From Thermohalobaculum sp039822785 (GTDB lineage Bacteria; Pseudomonadota; Alphaproteobacteria; Rhodobacterales; Rhodobacteraceae): DNA of 64,000 bases. Location of the stretch: assembly GCA_039822785.1 (NCBI GenBank), contig JBCBMO010000008.1, positions 124,001 through 188,000 of the forward strand, given 5' to 3'. Shown here in pieces: positions 27,314 through 36,297 of the stretch. Every line of letters starts with the position of its first letter. Position 1 is the first letter of the stretch. Both the position numbers and the translations under genes were made by a program. The notes beneath the pieces were generated by a model. The model saw nothing but the letters and a program-made list of their open reading frames with translations, was not told the origin of the DNA and searched no databases.

Positions 27314-27703
27314 TCAGCGCCTTCAGGCGCCAGGGCGAGAAAGGCCACAGCTCAGGCCCAACGGATGGCCCGATCGTTACCGCCCTTCGTCGATCTGCCG
27401 CGGCCGCTCGCTTACGGCGCGAGCATCCGTAGCCACGCCGAACTTCCCGGGTGCTTTGGGGAGTATGGGAGCCGCCCAGCGTCGCATCATCGGGCGACGT
27501 CGTGGCCCATCGTTGTGCCGGAGCGTGTCGGGTGAACAAGGAGCGTCGCACATTCCCTGTTCCGTGCGTGCTGCCGTCATGAAAGTCGCCGCCCAAATGC
27601 CAAGCATAGGTCTCTCCCGGAATTCACGTTGCCGATGAGGGGACTATCGCCTTAAGCTACTCAGACTCGAAGCCAGCAATTCTGACGATCTGTAAGCTCA
27701 GCT
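27314..27703. other. Gene-free stretch between the M24 gene and a LysR gene
   Basis: About 390 bases with no convincing coding frame, repeat or RNA. It must contain the promoter of the LysR gene at 27704. A short GCGCCT/AGGCGC repeat just after the M24 stop is too weak to call as a terminator. Confidence 0.5.
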
Positions 27704-28627
27704 ATGATCTCCTGGAACGCGCTCCCGCCCCTAACGATGCTGCGGGCCTTCGAGGCCGCCGCGCGCACCGGCGGCTTCACGGCAGCAGGCCGCGAGCTCA
27801 ACGTCACGCATGCCGCGGTTGCGCAGCAGGTGCGCGGCCTGGAGGAGCGCCTTGGGACAAGGCTCATGCGCCGCGAAGGGCGAGGCCTCGCGCTCACGCC
27901 GGACGGCAGACGCCTGTCGGAGCGTCTGAGCACCAGCTTCGAGATGGTGCGCGCCGCGGTGGCCGAGATCGAAGCCAACGCTGCTGACCGGCCCGTCCGC
28001 GTCACGCTCACGACCAGCTTCTCGAGCTTTTGGCTCATGCCGCGCATCGGCGCCTTTCGCGAACGCAACCCGGACGTTCAACTGCTGTTCAGTCCGGCGA
28101 GCGAGGTGGTCGATCTGGAGCGGGGTGATTTCGACCTGGCGATCCGCTTTGGAAGCGGCGACTGGCTCGGGCTGGAAGCCGAGCCACTGGTCATCAGTTC
28201 GCACGTCGTGGTGGCGACCCCTGGGCTGCTGGAGCGCCATCCCGTGACGACGCCGGCCGACCTCATGCACCTGCCATGGGTGCAGGAGAACGGTACCGAC
28301 GAGTGGCGCGTCTGGCTGGCCAGCCACCGCGTCGAAGCGGGCCCCAAGCGCGACGTGCACCACATGCCGGGGTACATGGCCTTGGGGGTGCTACGCGAAG
28401 GTCAGGGCGTCGGTCTCGTTGCGAGGGTCTCGGTCGCTCCCGACCTGGCCGAGGGGCGTCTTGTTGCCCTGTTCGAGACCGGCGATGACGGACGCACCGG
28501 CTACCATCTGGTGCGCCGTCCCGGCGCGATGCGCCCGAGCGTGGCGACCTTTGTCTCCTGGTTGCGCCAGGAAGCTGGCACCGAGGCATCCGGTGAGACC
28601 GGCGCCAGACGTCCAGCAAAGAACTGA
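27704..28627 (+). CDS. LysR family transcriptional regulator (GcvA-like)
   Basis: The 307-residue protein begins LPPLTMLRAFEAAARTGGFTAAGRELNVTHAAVAQQVRGLEERLG, typical of the GcvA/AmpR branch of LysR regulators, with a substrate-binding half containing TTSFSSFWLMPRIGAF and DLAIRFGSGDW. The C-terminal tail is polar and probably disordered. It converges on the ABC-membrane gene with 25 bases between. Targets are not evident from position, because neither neighbour is divergent from it. Confidence 0.9.
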   Translation: MISWNALPPLTMLRAFEAAARTGGFTAAGRELNVTHAAVAQQVRGLEERLGTRLMRREGRGLALTPDGRRLSERLSTSFEMVRAAVAEIEANAADRPVRVTLTTSFSSFWLMPRIGAFRERNPDVQLLFSPASEVVDLERGDFDLAIRFGSGDWLGLEAEPLVISSHVVVATPGLLERHPVTTPADLMHLPWVQENGTDEWRVWLASHRVEAGPKRDVHHMPGYMALGVLREGQGVGLVARVSVAPDLAEGRLVALFETGDDGRTGYHLVRRPGAMRPSVATFVSWLRQEAGTEASGETGARRPAKN

Positions 28628-28652
28628 CAACCAAGTCGCCTGCGCGTTCCGA

Positions 28653-29705
28653 TCAGTCCTCGCACCCACACTGGGGGCGATCGCGATGGTTTTTCCTGTG
28701 CGGCCTCGAATGCCCGGTCTCGCGCCCATGCGAGAGCGCGGGCGATAGGCGATCGCGCGCGACGGAGAACGCGATGCGGTACTCGGCGGCCCGTAACCCT
28801 TGCGTAAGCGGGCCTGCCGCGAGCCCTGCAAGCAGGATGAGACCGAGCTGCATGTCGCCCGTCTCAAGCCCCGTCGCGACGGCGCAGATCAGCACAAGTG
28901 GCAGCACCGCGTCCGGCAGGACACGTAGGACCGACGCGACCCGGATCCGATCCAGCAGCGCTTCTCTCAGCTTGGCGGATGCGCGCGCCACGCGTCGCCT
29001 CACGATGCCCGCCTCCCGGTTCTGGATCTCGGGAAGCGCGACCAGGCTTTCGCCGAGGAGCTTTGCAAGCTTACCCCGCCGGCGCCGGACTTCGCGCACC
29101 CGCCTTGCGAGCGGCAGCAGGGCTGCGGCGCCTGCGATCAGAACCAGGAAGGCTGGGCCGAGAATGGCCACAAGATGCGCTTGGGACATCATCGCAGCGG
29201 CAATGGCGCACCCGCAGAACGCCATCGCCGCACTGAAGCTGCGTGCGAGGCCAAGCCCCACCCACTGGCGCAGCGCTGAAAGGTCGTTCATGAGCCGGCT
29301 CATCGCGACCCCATGGTCCGTGCCGCGGCCCTCCACGAGACCGTCGAACAGCCTCAGGCGAACCTCTGAAACGTAGTCGAGACCGAGCCGCTCCGCGTCG
29401 TGCAATTCGCGAATGCGCAGGGCGATCAACCCCCCGGTGATCGCTGCGAGGCCTAGCACGGTGACGCTCGACCCGAGGCTGCCCGATGCACTCAGAAAGA
29501 GCGGCAGCGCGAGCGCGCCGCCAGCCTGGCCCGCCCCGTTGAGCAGGAGGAGGGCAAACAACCGGCGCCGCTTGGCAGTGAGGATCCGCGGGAAATCCGG
29601 GCATCCGCCAGGGACGACGTCTCTCTGCGGTTTTCTCACGACGGGCCGCGCGCCGGGGAGGGACGCCTCCACGCTCCGCCGTCTCTCGATGGGCTGCATC
29701 AACAT
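28653..29705 (-). CDS. ABC-type exporter membrane domain lacking an ATPase domain
   Basis: A 350-residue protein with about six membrane helices (FALLLLNGAGQAGGALALPL, VLGLAAITGGLIALRI, AAMAFCGCAIAAAMM, AILGPAFLVLIAGAAALLP, VLPLVLICAVATGL, LGLILLAGLAAGPL) and the exporter-like RLRLFDGLV...MSRLMNDLSALRQWVGLGLARSF region, matching the transmembrane half of type IV ABC exporters. No Walker motif follows, so an ATPase must come from elsewhere, or the protein has another role. Start 29705 is chosen because GAGGGA precedes it and it lies seven bases after the ATP-grasp stop. Third gene of the P-loop/ATP-grasp unit. Confidence 0.75.
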   Translation of the reverse strand: MLMQPIERRRSVEASLPGARPVVRKPQRDVVPGGCPDFPRILTAKRRRLFALLLLNGAGQAGGALALPLFLSASGSLGSSVTVLGLAAITGGLIALRIRELHDAERLGLDYVSEVRLRLFDGLVEGRGTDHGVAMSRLMNDLSALRQWVGLGLARSFSAAMAFCGCAIAAAMMSQAHLVAILGPAFLVLIAGAAALLPLARRVREVRRRRGKLAKLLGESLVALPEIQNREAGIVRRRVARASAKLREALLDRIRVASVLRVLPDAVLPLVLICAVATGLETGDMQLGLILLAGLAAGPLTQGLRAAEYRIAFSVARDRLSPALSHGRETGHSRPHRKNHRDRPQCGCED

Positions 29706-29712
29706 GGGTCCC

Positions 29713-30693
29713 TCACTCAGCGCCAAGCCGCGCGGCGACATGCGCGGCGATCCTTGCTGCCACGTCGATGCCCGTGACCGCTTCGAAGGCCACGAAGCCC
29801 GGGGCCGTGTTGACTTCGCAGAGGGCGAAACCCGATCCAGCGTGCAGCAGGTCGACGCCTGCGATCTCGACATCCAGGGTCCGCGCTGCCGCTTCGGCGA
29901 GCCGGGCGATCTTGGGTGAGAGTGTCATCGCCCGCCCGCGCCCGCCGGTTGCGATGTTGGCCGAGAACCCATCGGCAGAGCTTGCTTCCCGCGCCATCGC
30001 GCCGATGGCCGTGCCGCCGATCACGATCACGCGGACGTCGCGCCCGCGGCTTTCGGCGACGAAGCGCTGCGCCATCAATCGCCCCAACCCCATCAGCTCC
30101 GAGATCGCAGATCCGAGCGCATCCGGTCCATCGACGAGCCGAACCGAGCGGCCCTTGGAGCCACGCGCTGCCTTGAGGACGAGCGGCCATCCGAGCGCGG
30201 CGCCGAGGGCATGTCGATCCACCCCGGGGCCGATCTCAACGAAGTCGGGCACCGGCAGACCCGCCGCCGTCAGAAGCCGCCCGGCCACGACCTTGTCCCC
30301 CGCCAGCGCCAGCGCGCGCGCCCTCGGAAAGGCGACCGCTCCGGCCGCCTCCAGCATCGCGCTCAGCGCGCGGGCCTCAGCGCCGGTGTTCGAGCCCGAG
30401 CGTCCGATCAACGCCGCGGGTGCCGCCACCCGCCGGCGCTGCACCCGCAGATGCTCTGGGCCCCTGGTCTGGTCGACCACATAGGGGTCTACGGGCAGCG
30501 CCGCGATGCCGTGCGCCGAGAGCGCCTTGGTGATGCGCGCGGTGTTCTCGTTCTGAGGCGCCTGCTTCGGCGTTCTGTTGCGCTGAAGGATCCAGACTTC
30601 CTTGCGCGCATGAGCAGCCGTTACATGGTCCTCGACGGCGTTGCCGGAAGCGGTGCGGCGACCGCTTCCGAGGGTGTGATCGGACAGGCTCAT
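29713..30693 (-). CDS. RimK-like ATP-grasp ligase
   Basis: The 326-residue protein has the ATP-grasp core: DKVVAGRLLTAAGLPVPDF, PLVLKAARGSKGRSVRLV for nucleotide binding, AQRFVAESRGRDVRVIVIGG, and the metal-binding GVDLLHAGSGFALCEVNTAPGF. RimK relatives join an amino acid or amine to a carboxylate with ATP, as in glutamate addition, peptide modification or cofactor maturation. Its start overlaps the upstream P-loop gene by four bases, and the ABC-membrane gene follows within seven bases, so these are a single unit. The substrate is unknown. Confidence 0.85.
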   Translation of the reverse strand: MSLSDHTLGSGRRTASGNAVEDHVTAAHARKEVWILQRNRTPKQAPQNENTARITKALSAHGIAALPVDPYVVDQTRGPEHLRVQRRRVAAPAALIGRSGSNTGAEARALSAMLEAAGAVAFPRARALALAGDKVVAGRLLTAAGLPVPDFVEIGPGVDRHALGAALGWPLVLKAARGSKGRSVRLVDGPDALGSAISELMGLGRLMAQRFVAESRGRDVRVIVIGGTAIGAMAREASSADGFSANIATGGRGRAMTLSPKIARLAEAAARTLDVEIAGVDLLHAGSGFALCEVNTAPGFVAFEAVTGIDVAARIAAHVAARLGAE

Positions 30694-31751
30694 GCGGCGG
30701 TCGAGAGCGGCATGCGCTCTTCCGTCAGCGCCAGAAGGCAGGCCGTCTCAGGGGTGCAAAGAGCCTCCGCCGTCAGCACGGGAAGACCCGTGGCGAGTTC
30801 CGCCTCCCTCACGGCGAGCGGCGAGGCCGTCATCTTCCCCGAGAGTGCCATCACGCGGTGGCCTGCCCTGTCCAACCAGTCTGCCCCGGCCTCGGCTCCC
30901 ATGGCATCGCTTGCGGCGAAGACCACGCCGGTGACCAGTTCGCGCAGATCTGCGCAGCGCATCAGCTCAGCCGTCTCACGCTGGTGGAGGCCGTCCGCGA
31001 TCTCGAGCAGGATGACGTCGGCCCCTGCGGCAACGGCATCGGCGATCAAGCGCCGCGCACTCTCCAGGATCTGCGCCACGGGCACGCGATAGGTCGTCGC
31101 AAAGCCTGCATCCGTGAAGTCACGCACGATGTGGGCGCCAGCATCGTGGAACGACCAGAGATCGCCGCCCGCCCCCGTTCCGGTCGCCTTTATCGCCGCT
31201 ACCTTCTGACCATCCAGCGCGAAGCCGCGGACCAGGGAAGCCACCGTCGTGGTCTTGCCCGCATTCATCGCCGTGCCGCACACCGCGATCACCGGCACGT
31301 CGGGGTTCTCGGCGATCGGCGCATCGGCGAGCGCATAATCGGCGAGACGGATGCGCTGCCCGGACCGACGACACACCGCCCCGACAATCGTGATTTCGGT
31401 CGGCGTCCGGGTCGCGCTGTGGGCGGCGACCACGATCCCGGCAATCCCGCCTGCCGCCACCAGATGCGCGGGCCCGACGGTCGTGGGCGCGAAAGCCTCG
31501 AACTGATCGGGCGCGTAGCGCGCGCCGGCTGCGACCAGGATCTCGTCGCCGGGCAGGAGCAGGGCCTTCCGCCCATCCGGCCGCTCGATGCTCTTGTGGT
31601 GGCCCGGCTTGTCGACCCGGGCCAAGAGCAGATCGCCGGGCGCAAGATCGGTGGCGACCGTATCGAGCAGGCAGATATCGTCCAACGAAACACGGCGGGT
31701 CGCGAAGGACGGCTTTACGCGCTGCTTACGCACAGTGTCGATGGTCTGCAT
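30690..31751 (-). CDS. P-loop protein, DUF1611-like, of unknown function
   Basis: The 353-residue protein has an N-terminal beta-rich domain (GDLLLARVDKPGHHKSIERP, LLPGDEILVAAGARYAPDQFEAF) and a C-terminal P-loop domain with Walker A CGTAMNAGKTTTVASLV (Gly159 to Thr167), AAIKATGTGAGGD and ILLEIADG. This resembles the P-loop half of DUF1611/DgcN-type proteins and MobB-like GTPases. The start is not preceded by a gene on the same strand for about 195 bases, so it is probably the first gene of the unit with the ATP-grasp ligase and ABC-membrane protein. Its reaction is not known to me. Confidence 0.6.
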   Translation of the reverse strand: MQTIDTVRKQRVKPSFATRRVSLDDICLLDTVATDLAPGDLLLARVDKPGHHKSIERPDGRKALLLPGDEILVAAGARYAPDQFEAFAPTTVGPAHLVAAGGIAGIVVAAHSATRTPTEITIVGAVCRRSGQRIRLADYALADAPIAENPDVPVIAVCGTAMNAGKTTTVASLVRGFALDGQKVAAIKATGTGAGGDLWSFHDAGAHIVRDFTDAGFATTYRVPVAQILESARRLIADAVAAGADVILLEIADGLHQRETAELMRCADLRELVTGVVFAASDAMGAEAGADWLDRAGHRVMALSGKMTASPLAVREAELATGLPVLTAEALCTPETACLLALTEERMPLSTAA

Positions 31752-31945
31752 GGCATTGGTCTCCGGGTTGGGCGGCGCGCGGCCGCACGTCAGTCACACC
31801 CGGAAAACGTCGGTGCTGGCGGTTTATTCCGCGACGCCCAGAAAATCTTGCAACCGGCGTTGATGGCCAATGAGTTAGCTTGGTGGACGGCGCCAGGGCT
31901 CTCCACCGCTTCCTTGTTCCGAAGGATGGGGCGGGTCTTCCGCGC

Positions 31946-33472
31946 CTACCAGCAACGGTCTCCCGGTGACTGGACCAAGCCATAGCCGAAGACCTCGTCC
32001 CGCCCGGGCGCGCCGAGATCGCGGGCCCCTGCAAGGAGAAGTTCTTTCGCGGCGGCAGCGTCGCCGTCGGTCAGCGCCCTGGCACGAAGGAGCGCCGCGG
32101 CGACGTAGGGCACGGCGAAACTCGTCCCCGACCAGATCCGGGTTGCCCCGCCGCCCGCCGAGACCACCTCGACCCCGGGCGCGGCGAGATCGATGTACTC
32201 GCCGCGGTTGCCGTTTCGATAGGGCCGGAGGCGGCGGTCGACAGCGGCGACGGCCAGCACTTCGGGATAGGCTGCCGGATAGACGGGTGCGGAGCGCCGC
32301 CCACCGTTGCCCGCGGCAGCGACGATGTTGGTGCGGCGTGCCACCGACCTGATCGCCCGTTCAAGGGCCCGATTGTCCCTGCCAGCCAGGCTCAGCGACA
32401 CGATCCGCGCGCGGCTGCTGACCGCCCAATCCAGCCCTCGAAGAACGGCGACCGTGTCGGCCACCGCTCGTCCGTCGATCTTCTGCACCGCCTCCGCCGC
32501 AAGTAGCCGCGCCCCCGGTGCGAGCGGTGGCGCTCCGGGGCCGAGATCGCCCACCAGGATCGCCGCGATTGCGGTGCCGTGATCGGCGCTGGCCGTCGCG
32601 GCGCCGGAGGGCAAGAAGCTGCGCCGCGTGATCGGCGCGCCGCGGAGCGCGGGGTGGCTGACATCGATCGCGGTGTCGATGATGGCAATCGGCGCCCCGC
32701 GACCGCAGGAGGGTTTCGGTGCCCGCAGGAGCCCGACGGCCGTGGCGGCCCAGCAGGCGTTTCCGGCGCACCCTCCTTCGTTCGTGCTGTAGAGCGTGTT
32801 CTCGTCAAAGATCCCGCCGGGAACCAGGGTCGAGGCGATGCCGACCGCTTCCTCGGCACCGATGCCCGAGGGCAGGGCCAGCCGCAGCACTTCGCCGCCA
32901 AGGCCCGGCAGCGTGTTCTCGGTGATCACCCTGAAGCCCGCGCCGTCCAGCGCATCCCGTTCGGCCGCGGTGAAGCCGGGCAGGCCGAGCGCCACGATCT
33001 CGTCCTCCAGCGCATCGCGGCCGCTTTCGGTCTCATCGTTCCCGCCGAAGAAATCGGCGATCGCGTCGATCAGCCCGGAGCTCTCTTCGTCGTCGTCATC
33101 ATCATCCCGGTCGTCATCATCATCATCATCATCATCGTCGTCGTCCCCATCATCGTCATCACCGCCGTCATCGCCATCGTCCCCATCGGCGCCTTCTCCT
33201 TCACCTTCGCCGCCGTCTCCATCGCTACCGTCGCCGTCGCCGTCCCCGCCGTCCCCGTCGCCTCCGTCCCCGTCGCCTCCGTCCCCGTCGCCTCCGTCCC
33301 CATCACCGCCGTCTCCATCGCCGCCATCCCCGCCTCCACCATCCCCGCCATCACCACCGTCCCCGTCGGCGTAGGCTGGGACCGAAAGCTGCGGGCGGCC
33401 ATCAGGGCCCGCTCCCAGGGCCAGGACGACCAGGGTTGCGACAAGGGCCAGGAAAAGACGGTATCGGTGCAT
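31946..33472 (-). CDS. Secreted S8 (subtilisin) family serine peptidase with a long Asp/Gly tract
   Basis: The 508-residue protein has a signal peptide, then a tract of about 95 residues made of Gly and Asp (36-130), a short pro-like region (LIDAIADFFGG; FRVITENTLPGLGGEV), and a subtilisin domain with the triad Asp266 (IAIIDTAID), His298 (DHGTAIA) and Ser451 (SGTSFAVP), plus oxyanion Asn389 (AAGNGG). The acidic tract may bind calcium, space the enzyme from the surface or aid secretion. It is divergent from an ECF sigma factor gene, 181 bases away, suggesting envelope-stress control. Two cysteines near 235-240 may form a disulphide. Confidence 0.88.
   Translation of the reverse strand: MHRYRLFLALVATLVVLALGAGPDGRPQLSVPAYADGDGGDGGDGGGGDGGDGDGGDGDGGDGDGGDGDGGDGDGGDGDGDGSDGDGGEGEGEGADGDDGDDGGDDDDGDDDDDDDDDDDDRDDDDDDEESSGLIDAIADFFGGNDETESGRDALEDEIVALGLPGFTAAERDALDGAGFRVITENTLPGLGGEVLRLALPSGIGAEEAVGIASTLVPGGIFDENTLYSTNEGGCAGNACWAATAVGLLRAPKPSCGRGAPIAIIDTAIDVSHPALRGAPITRRSFLPSGAATASADHGTAIAAILVGDLGPGAPPLAPGARLLAAEAVQKIDGRAVADTVAVLRGLDWAVSSRARIVSLSLAGRDNRALERAIRSVARRTNIVAAAGNGGRRSAPVYPAAYPEVLAVAAVDRRLRPYRNGNRGEYIDLAAPGVEVVSAGGGATRIWSGTSFAVPYVAAALLRARALTDGDAAAAKELLLAGARDLGAPGRDEVFGYGLVQSPGDRCW
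33085..33375. repeat. Low-complexity coding repeat encoding the Asp/Gly tract
   Basis: On the plus strand a run of CAT/CGT triplets (about 33085-33155) is followed by degenerate CCGTCN units, including at least three exact 15-base tandem copies of GTCCCCGTCGCCTCC (33251-33295). It lies inside the subtilase gene and encodes its acidic tract; long antisense open frames over it are a side effect. Confidence 0.85.
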
Positions 33473-33653
33473 CTGAGATCTCCGCTCGATCCGGTGGTAC
33501 GGGCGATCGTCTCGGGTCTCCGAAAACTAGGTCGCGCGCTTGGGGAATAAACGCCCGGGTCGCCCGTTCTATTCCCGACGGCGCTTGCACGAACGGCACG
33601 GCGCCATCTGATACGACGCAAAGCGATGCAATCGGCGTTTCCTGGGGCGCAGC

Positions 33654-34154
33654 ATGACCGAAGAAATACGAGCCAACATGGCGGTCCTGGTCCCGCGGCT
33701 CCGTCGGTTTGCGCTTGCCCTTTGCGGCAATCGCGACGAGGGCGACGATCTGGTGCAGACCGCCTGCATGAAGGCGCTCGATCGTGCAGCACAGTTCCAA
33801 CCGGGGACACGCCTCGACAGCTGGATGTTCCGCATCGTCCAGACGACGTTCCTCGACCAACGCCGCAAGCATGCCCGTCGCGGGTACGAGGCACCGCCCG
33901 AGGTGCTCGAGACCCTCTCGGACGAAGGGCGGGAGGCAGGTCGCTTCGACGACCGTCTGGTCCTCACCCGCGTTCGCGAAGCGATCGCCGCGCTGCCCGA
34001 GGAGCAGCGCCTCGTGATCGGCTTGGTGGCGATCGAAGGCTACAGCTACAAGGAAACGGCAGAGATCCTCGACATCCCTGTCGGCACCGTGATGAGCCGG
34101 CTTTCCCGCGCCCGTGCACGGCTCCTCCCGCTCACCGAGGATAGGGTGACATGA
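33654..34154 (+). CDS. ECF-type RNA polymerase sigma factor
   Basis: The 166-residue protein has sigma region 2 (LVPRLRRFALALCGNRDEGDDLVQTACMKAL, TRLDSWMFRIVQTTFLDQRR) and region 4 (LPEEQRLVIGLVAIEGYSYKETAEILDIPVGTVMSRLSRARARL), and no region 3, as in ECF sigma factors. Its stop overlaps the anti-sigma start by four bases. Divergent from the subtilase gene; the regulon probably includes that gene and itself, but no duplicated promoter motif was confirmed. Confidence 0.93.
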   Translation: MTEEIRANMAVLVPRLRRFALALCGNRDEGDDLVQTACMKALDRAAQFQPGTRLDSWMFRIVQTTFLDQRRKHARRGYEAPPEVLETLSDEGREAGRFDDRLVLTRVREAIAALPEEQRLVIGLVAIEGYSYKETAEILDIPVGTVMSRLSRARARLLPLTEDRVT

Positions 34155-34882
34155 TGACCGAAGAGGATAAGGCAATGATCGCACAATGGGTCGATGGGTC
34201 GCTCGACGGCGATCCGCGCGAGGCAGAGATCCGGGAACTGTTGGCCAACGACCCGGAGGCCGTTGCCTATGCCGAGAAGATCGAGCGCAGCAACCGGCTG
34301 ATACGCTCGGCTTTCGAGGCGCCGATGCGCGAGCCGATGCCGACAGGGATCAGGGCCACGCTCTTCGCCCAGCCGGGTAAGGTCGCGATGCTGAGCCGTC
34401 CGCGCGTCTGGATACCGACGGCGATCGCCGCGAGCCTTGCGCTGGCGGTCGCGATCGGCGCGCTCAGCCCGCCGGCCGACATGCAGATTGCCGTGCTCGG
34501 CGATGCTGCCTTGGATGGCCCGCTGCATCTGGCGCTCGAGACGCTGCCGAGCGGAAGCCTGTCGGAGGCCGGCGTGCAGCCCATGCTCACCTTCCTCGAC
34601 CGCGACGGCCGGGCCTGCCGCGAGTTCGAGGTGATCGGCGAGCTTGCCGACGAGTTCGAGCTTGGGATCGCCTGCCGACGGCCGACCGGCGTCTGGCATG
34701 TGGAAGTCGTGGTGGCAGCCCCGATCGCCGACGCCACCCCGGCAGGGGAGGGCTTCGTGCCTGCGTCAGGCGGGCCGGCCGAGGCCACCCTTGAGACGAT
34801 GCTGGATGCCCTCGGCGCAGGCCCGACACTGGGCCCGACGGAGGAGGCCGCTCTGCTCACAAACAGCTGGCAGACGCAATGA
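34151..34882 (+). CDS. Membrane-anchored anti-sigma factor
   Basis: The 243-residue protein has a cytoplasmic N-terminal part (IAQWVDGSLDGDPREAEIRELLANDPEA, the anti-sigma helix pattern), one membrane helix near residues 87-106 (WIPTAIAASLALAVAIGAL), and a periplasmic C-terminal domain with CREFEVIGE and GVWHVEVV. No zinc-binding HxxxCxxC is present, so release by oxidation of a zinc site is unlikely. The gene overlaps the sigma gene, the usual sign of a cognate pair. The divergent subtilase could act in releasing it, but that is only a positional hint. Confidence 0.85.
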   Translation: MMTEEDKAMIAQWVDGSLDGDPREAEIRELLANDPEAVAYAEKIERSNRLIRSAFEAPMREPMPTGIRATLFAQPGKVAMLSRPRVWIPTAIAASLALAVAIGALSPPADMQIAVLGDAALDGPLHLALETLPSGSLSEAGVQPMLTFLDRDGRACREFEVIGELADEFELGIACRRPTGVWHVEVVVAAPIADATPAGEGFVPASGGPAEATLETMLDALGAGPTLGPTEEAALLTNSWQTQ

Positions 34883-35076
34883 GCAAATCGAACGCCCTCT
34901 CGTCCTCCGATCCGTAGCCAGAGGCGGTCTCGCCCTCAGCGAAGCAGACGTTCAGCGCAGCCCGACGAACAGCGCATAGGGGCTCAGAGAACGCGGTCTC
35001 TTCGGCGCTGTGGTGACAAAGCGGTGATGCGCAAACGCCGCGTGTGACCGGGGACGATCTAAGCCATTGATATCAT

Positions 35077-35152
35077 TGGTGCCGGCTGAGGGACTCGAAC
35101 CCCCGGCCCTCTGATTACAAATCAGACGCTCTACCAGCTGAGCTAAGCCGGC
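35077..35152 (-). tRNA. tRNA-Thr (anticodon UGU)
   Basis: Read on the minus strand, the sequence starts GCCGGCT, has the D-arm AGCTCAGCTGGTAGAGC, an anticodon arm TCTGA-TTTGTAA-TCAGA giving UGU, the T-arm GGTTCGAGTCC, and an acceptor end pairing with the 5' stem followed by an encoded CCA. The 76-nt length is complete. Confidence 0.96.
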
Positions 35153-35328
35153 CCCAGGACACGTCTGATAGCCTCGCCGCCTGCGCGCCTCAAGCGGTCA
35201 GCAACATCACGGCGGCGGGCGGCATCAAGGTCGAGCGGGTTGGTCGCGAGGTGCAGCAACGCCGTCGCGTTGACCCGGTGACGGGGCAGGGCTAACAGGC
35301 CCACCAACCCGCAGGCGGAGTGCCCCCG

Positions 35329-36297
35329 ATGACCGTCGCCCCGATGACCCTTGCCACCGACAAGCCGCGTTCATTCCAGGAGATCCTGCTCCGCCTCACC
35401 CGGTATTGGGCGGCGCAGGGCTGCGCGATCATGCAGCCCTATGACATGGAGGTGGGCGCTGGCACCTTCCACCCAGCGACGACCCTGCGGGCGCTGGGGC
35501 CTCGGCCCTGGGCGGCGGCCTATGTCCAACCCTCCCGCCGGCCGACCGACGGGCGCTATGGCGACAGCCCCAACCGCTGGCAGCACTATTACCAGTTCCA
35601 GGTGATCCTGAAGCCGAGCCCGCCCGATCTTCAGGAGCTCTACCTCGGCTCCCTCGGCGCCATCGGCCTCGATGCGCGCACCCATGATATCCGCTTCGTG
35701 GAGGACGATTGGGAGAGCCCGACGCTGGGCGCCTGGGGTCTGGGGTGGGAGGTCTGGTGCGACGGGATGGAGGTGTCGCAGTACACGTACTTCCAGCAGG
35801 TGGGCGGGCACGATTGCCGCCCCGTGTCGGGCGAACTCACCTACGGCCTCGAGCGCCTGGCGATGTACGTGCTGGGCTACGACGACGGCAACCTGATGCC
35901 GTTCAACGACCCGGACGACCCCATCCCGCTGACCTACGCCGATGTCTTTCGGGAGGCCGAGGCGCAGTACGCCCGCTGGAACTTCGACGTCGCCGACACC
36001 GAGATGCTGGAGCAGCACTTCAAGGACGCCGAGGCCGAGTGCCGCCGGATCCTGGAACAGCCGGCCGAGGATCCCAAGACCGGGCGGCGCATCGTCATGG
36101 CCCAGCCCGCCTATGACCAGTGCATCAAGGCGAGCCATCTGTTCAACCTGCTCGACGCCCGCGGCGTGATCAGCCCGACCGAACGCCAAGCCTACATCGC
36201 CCGCGTCCGCGCTCTGGCCAAGGCCTGCGCCGACGCCTTCCTGCAGACCGAGACCGGCGGCGCCCTGTCGAGCGCCCCGGCCGAGGCGGCGCAGTGA
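35329..36297 (+). CDS. glyQ: Glycyl-tRNA synthetase alpha subunit
   Basis: The 322-residue protein is a full-length GlyQ with FQEILLRLTRYWAAQGCAIMQPYDMEVGAGTFHPATTLRALGP, YVQPSRRPTDGRYGDSPNRWQHYYQ and DGMEVSQYTYFQQVGG motifs of the class II catalytic core. It pairs with GlyS (37978) to form the alpha2beta2 enzyme that charges tRNA-Gly. Start 35329 is chosen over the GTG at 35320 because GGCGGAG is spaced correctly for it. A DUF6446 gene overlaps its stop by four bases. Confidence 0.97.
   Translation: MTVAPMTLATDKPRSFQEILLRLTRYWAAQGCAIMQPYDMEVGAGTFHPATTLRALGPRPWAAAYVQPSRRPTDGRYGDSPNRWQHYYQFQVILKPSPPDLQELYLGSLGAIGLDARTHDIRFVEDDWESPTLGAWGLGWEVWCDGMEVSQYTYFQQVGGHDCRPVSGELTYGLERLAMYVLGYDDGNLMPFNDPDDPIPLTYADVFREAEAQYARWNFDVADTEMLEQHFKDAEAECRRILEQPAEDPKTGRRIVMAQPAYDQCIKASHLFNLLDARGVISPTERQAYIARVRALAKACADAFLQTETGGALSSAPAEAAQ

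Noticed and set aside
32579..33550. Long open frames on the plus strand over the subtilase gene
   Set aside because: They result from the low-complexity repeat and high GC; the translations have no motif, while the minus frame has the full catalytic triad.
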